A DNA stretch of 5,885 nt from Flaviramulus sp. (GTDB taxonomy: Bacteria; Bacteroidota; Bacteroidia; Flavobacteriales; Flavobacteriaceae), in the NCBI GenBank assembly GCA_023255235.1, contig JALRJA010000198.1:1-5885 (forward strand), read 5' to 3'. Both the position numbers and the translations under genes were made by a program. The notes beneath the pieces are model-generated. The model was not told where the DNA came from and searched no databases. It saw only the letters and a program-made list of their open reading frames with translations. Positions within the stretch are counted from its first letter, which is position 1. Each line of letters starts with the position of its first letter. Below are positions 4,729-5,885 of the stretch, piece after piece.

Positions 4729-5885
4729 ATGGAAATAACCATTAAAGGAGACAAAGAATTTGACGATATCCCTTCCTTAAAATCAAAGGCACTTCGCATC
4801 AATTTAAATGAAAACATTTACGGAACATTTGCCGAAATAGGCGCTGGCCAAGAAACTTGCAGGCACTTTTTTAGAGCCGGAGGTGCATCAGGAACAATTG
4901 CCAAGGCTATGTCTGCCTATGATAAAGATTTTAGTGATGCCATTTATGGTGCCGAAGATGACGGTCGTTATGTTACTGAAGCTCGGTTACGCAAAATGCT
5001 TTCTCATGAGATGAACCTTATGGAAAGTAGGTTAACTAGAGATATGCACCCAAATAAAATATTTTTTACTTACGCCAACACAGTAGCTACTATTGACTTT
5101 GCCAAACAGTTTAAAGGACATGGATGGGTAGGTATTAAATATCAAATTGAAGCTAAAGGTGATTATAATGAGATTATTTTGCACATTCGTTTTAAAGAAA
5201 CCGATGCTAGATTGCAACAAGAAACCCTTGGTATTTTAGGAACAAACTTAATTTACGGTGCATTTTATAAATATAACGAACCCAAAAAACTACTGCGCTA
5301 CCTATATGATCATCTTGATAAAGACCAGATAGAAATTGACACCATTAATTTTTCTGGACCTGTTTTTAATAATATAGATAACAGGCTCATGAGCTTGCAA
5401 TTGGTTAAAAACGGTATGACAGATGCCGTTATGTTTGGACCAGATGGAACAAACGTGTTACCTGCCAAAGTGTTATACAAAAAAAATATTCTTGCTTTAA
5501 GAGGAAGCTACAGACCAGTTACTAAAGTAAATATGGAAATGTATGACAAATCATACAACATGTTTATTAAAGAAAATAAAGTAGATAAAGACAAAACGGA
5601 GGTTGTTTTTGAAATAACATTATCTAACTTAAGAGCAGAAGGTGAAATTGATGAACAAGATTTTATTGATAGAGCCGATTTATTATGCTCATTAGGGCAA
5701 TCTGTAATGATTTCAAATTTTCAAGAATATTATAAAGTAGTAGAATATTTTGCTAATTACACCAAAGCCCGTATGGGATTAGCTATGGGAGTAAATAACT
5801 TAGTCGAGATCTTCGATGAAAAATATTACCGCCATTTATCAGGTGGAATATTAGAGGCTTTTGGAAAATTATTCTATCGCGATTT
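4729..5885 (+). CDS. Large conserved cytosolic protein of unknown function, 5' part
   Basis: The frame is open from ATG at 4729 to the right edge: 385 complete codons with no stop. The start is supported by the promoter 30 bp upstream and by the absence of any leader-type N-terminus. The protein begins MEITIKGDKEFDDIPSLKSK, has no signal peptide or transmembrane helix, and should be cytosolic. Stretches that look strongly conserved are FAEIGAGQETCRHFFRAGGA (about 35-54), SGTIAKAMSAYDKDFSDAIYG (55-75), HPNKIFFTYANTVATIDFAK (about 107-126) and DNRLMSLQL. I recognise a family common in Bacteroidota, usually somewhat under 500 residues, so most of the protein is here. Relatives carry inconsistent database names, to my recollection including TonB-dependent receptor and nicotinate-nucleotide adenylyltransferase. 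The sequence supports neither: there is no plug, barrel or export signal, and no nucleotidyltransferase HxGH motif. Function is unknown. Confidence 0.88.
   Translation, partial: MEITIKGDKEFDDIPSLKSKALRINLNENIYGTFAEIGAGQETCRHFFRAGGASGTIAKAMSAYDKDFSDAIYGAEDDGRYVTEARLRKMLSHEMNLMESRLTRDMHPNKIFFTYANTVATIDFAKQFKGHGWVGIKYQIEAKGDYNEIILHIRFKETDARLQQETLGILGTNLIYGAFYKYNEPKKLLRYLYDHLDKDQIEIDTINFSGPVFNNIDNRLMSLQLVKNGMTDAVMFGPDGTNVLPAKVLYKKNILALRGSYRPVTKVNMEMYDKSYNMFIKENKVDKDKTEVVFEITLSNLRAEGEIDEQDFIDRADLLCSLGQSVMISNFQEYYKVVEYFANYTKARMGLAMGVNNLVEIFDEKYYRHLSGGILEAFGKLFYRD

Noticed and set aside
5032..5220. 62-codon open frame on the minus strand
   Set aside because: It lies wholly inside the conserved coding frame that starts at 4729 and is a shadow of it.

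Overview
The window looks like a chromosomal segment of a marine or host-associated member of the Flavobacteriaceae (Bacteroidota). It is strongly AT-rich, and short A-rich leaders replace Shine-Dalgarno sites. Several intergenic gaps carry the Bacteroidota -7 promoter element TAnnTTTG, and every protein family recognised is typical of flavobacteria. Base composition and codon use look uniform, and I see no transposase, integrase, tRNA, rRNA or CRISPR array.

Layout. (1) Bases 1-488, plus strand: the C-terminal third or so of a nucleotide-sugar dehydrogenase, probably the last gene of a surface-polysaccharide operon lying to the left. The window opens on its catalytic cysteine codon. (2) Bases 525-2229, minus strand: a cytoplasmic M14 zinc carboxypeptidase-like gene followed by an Lrp/AsnC-type regulator. 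(3) Bases 2230-2519: a 290-bp divergent control region. It holds three 14-bp palindrome-like sites with centres exactly 24 bp apart next to the peptidase start, and a fourth site of the same consensus over the putative -7 box of the opposing gene. (4) Bases 2520-3289, plus strand: a small XRE-type HTH regulator and a small lipoprotein, probably co-transcribed. (5) Bases 3293-4633, minus strand: a PhnP-like metallo-beta-lactamase-fold hydrolase with a TTG start, and downstream of it a membrane-anchored coiled-coil protein. (6) Bases 4729-5885, plus strand: the first 385 codons of a large conserved cytosolic protein of unknown function, preceded by the best promoter in the window.

Most of this is ordinary flavobacterial core genome. 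The observation most worth following is the operator array between the peptidase and the XRE regulator. Its geometry, with three sites at 24-bp steps plus one at the regulator's own promoter, recalls phage-type switch operators. I infer that the XRE protein binds it, represses itself and controls the divergent peptidase. Nothing in the sequence proves that, and part of the repeat consensus coincides with the ordinary -7 promoter element.
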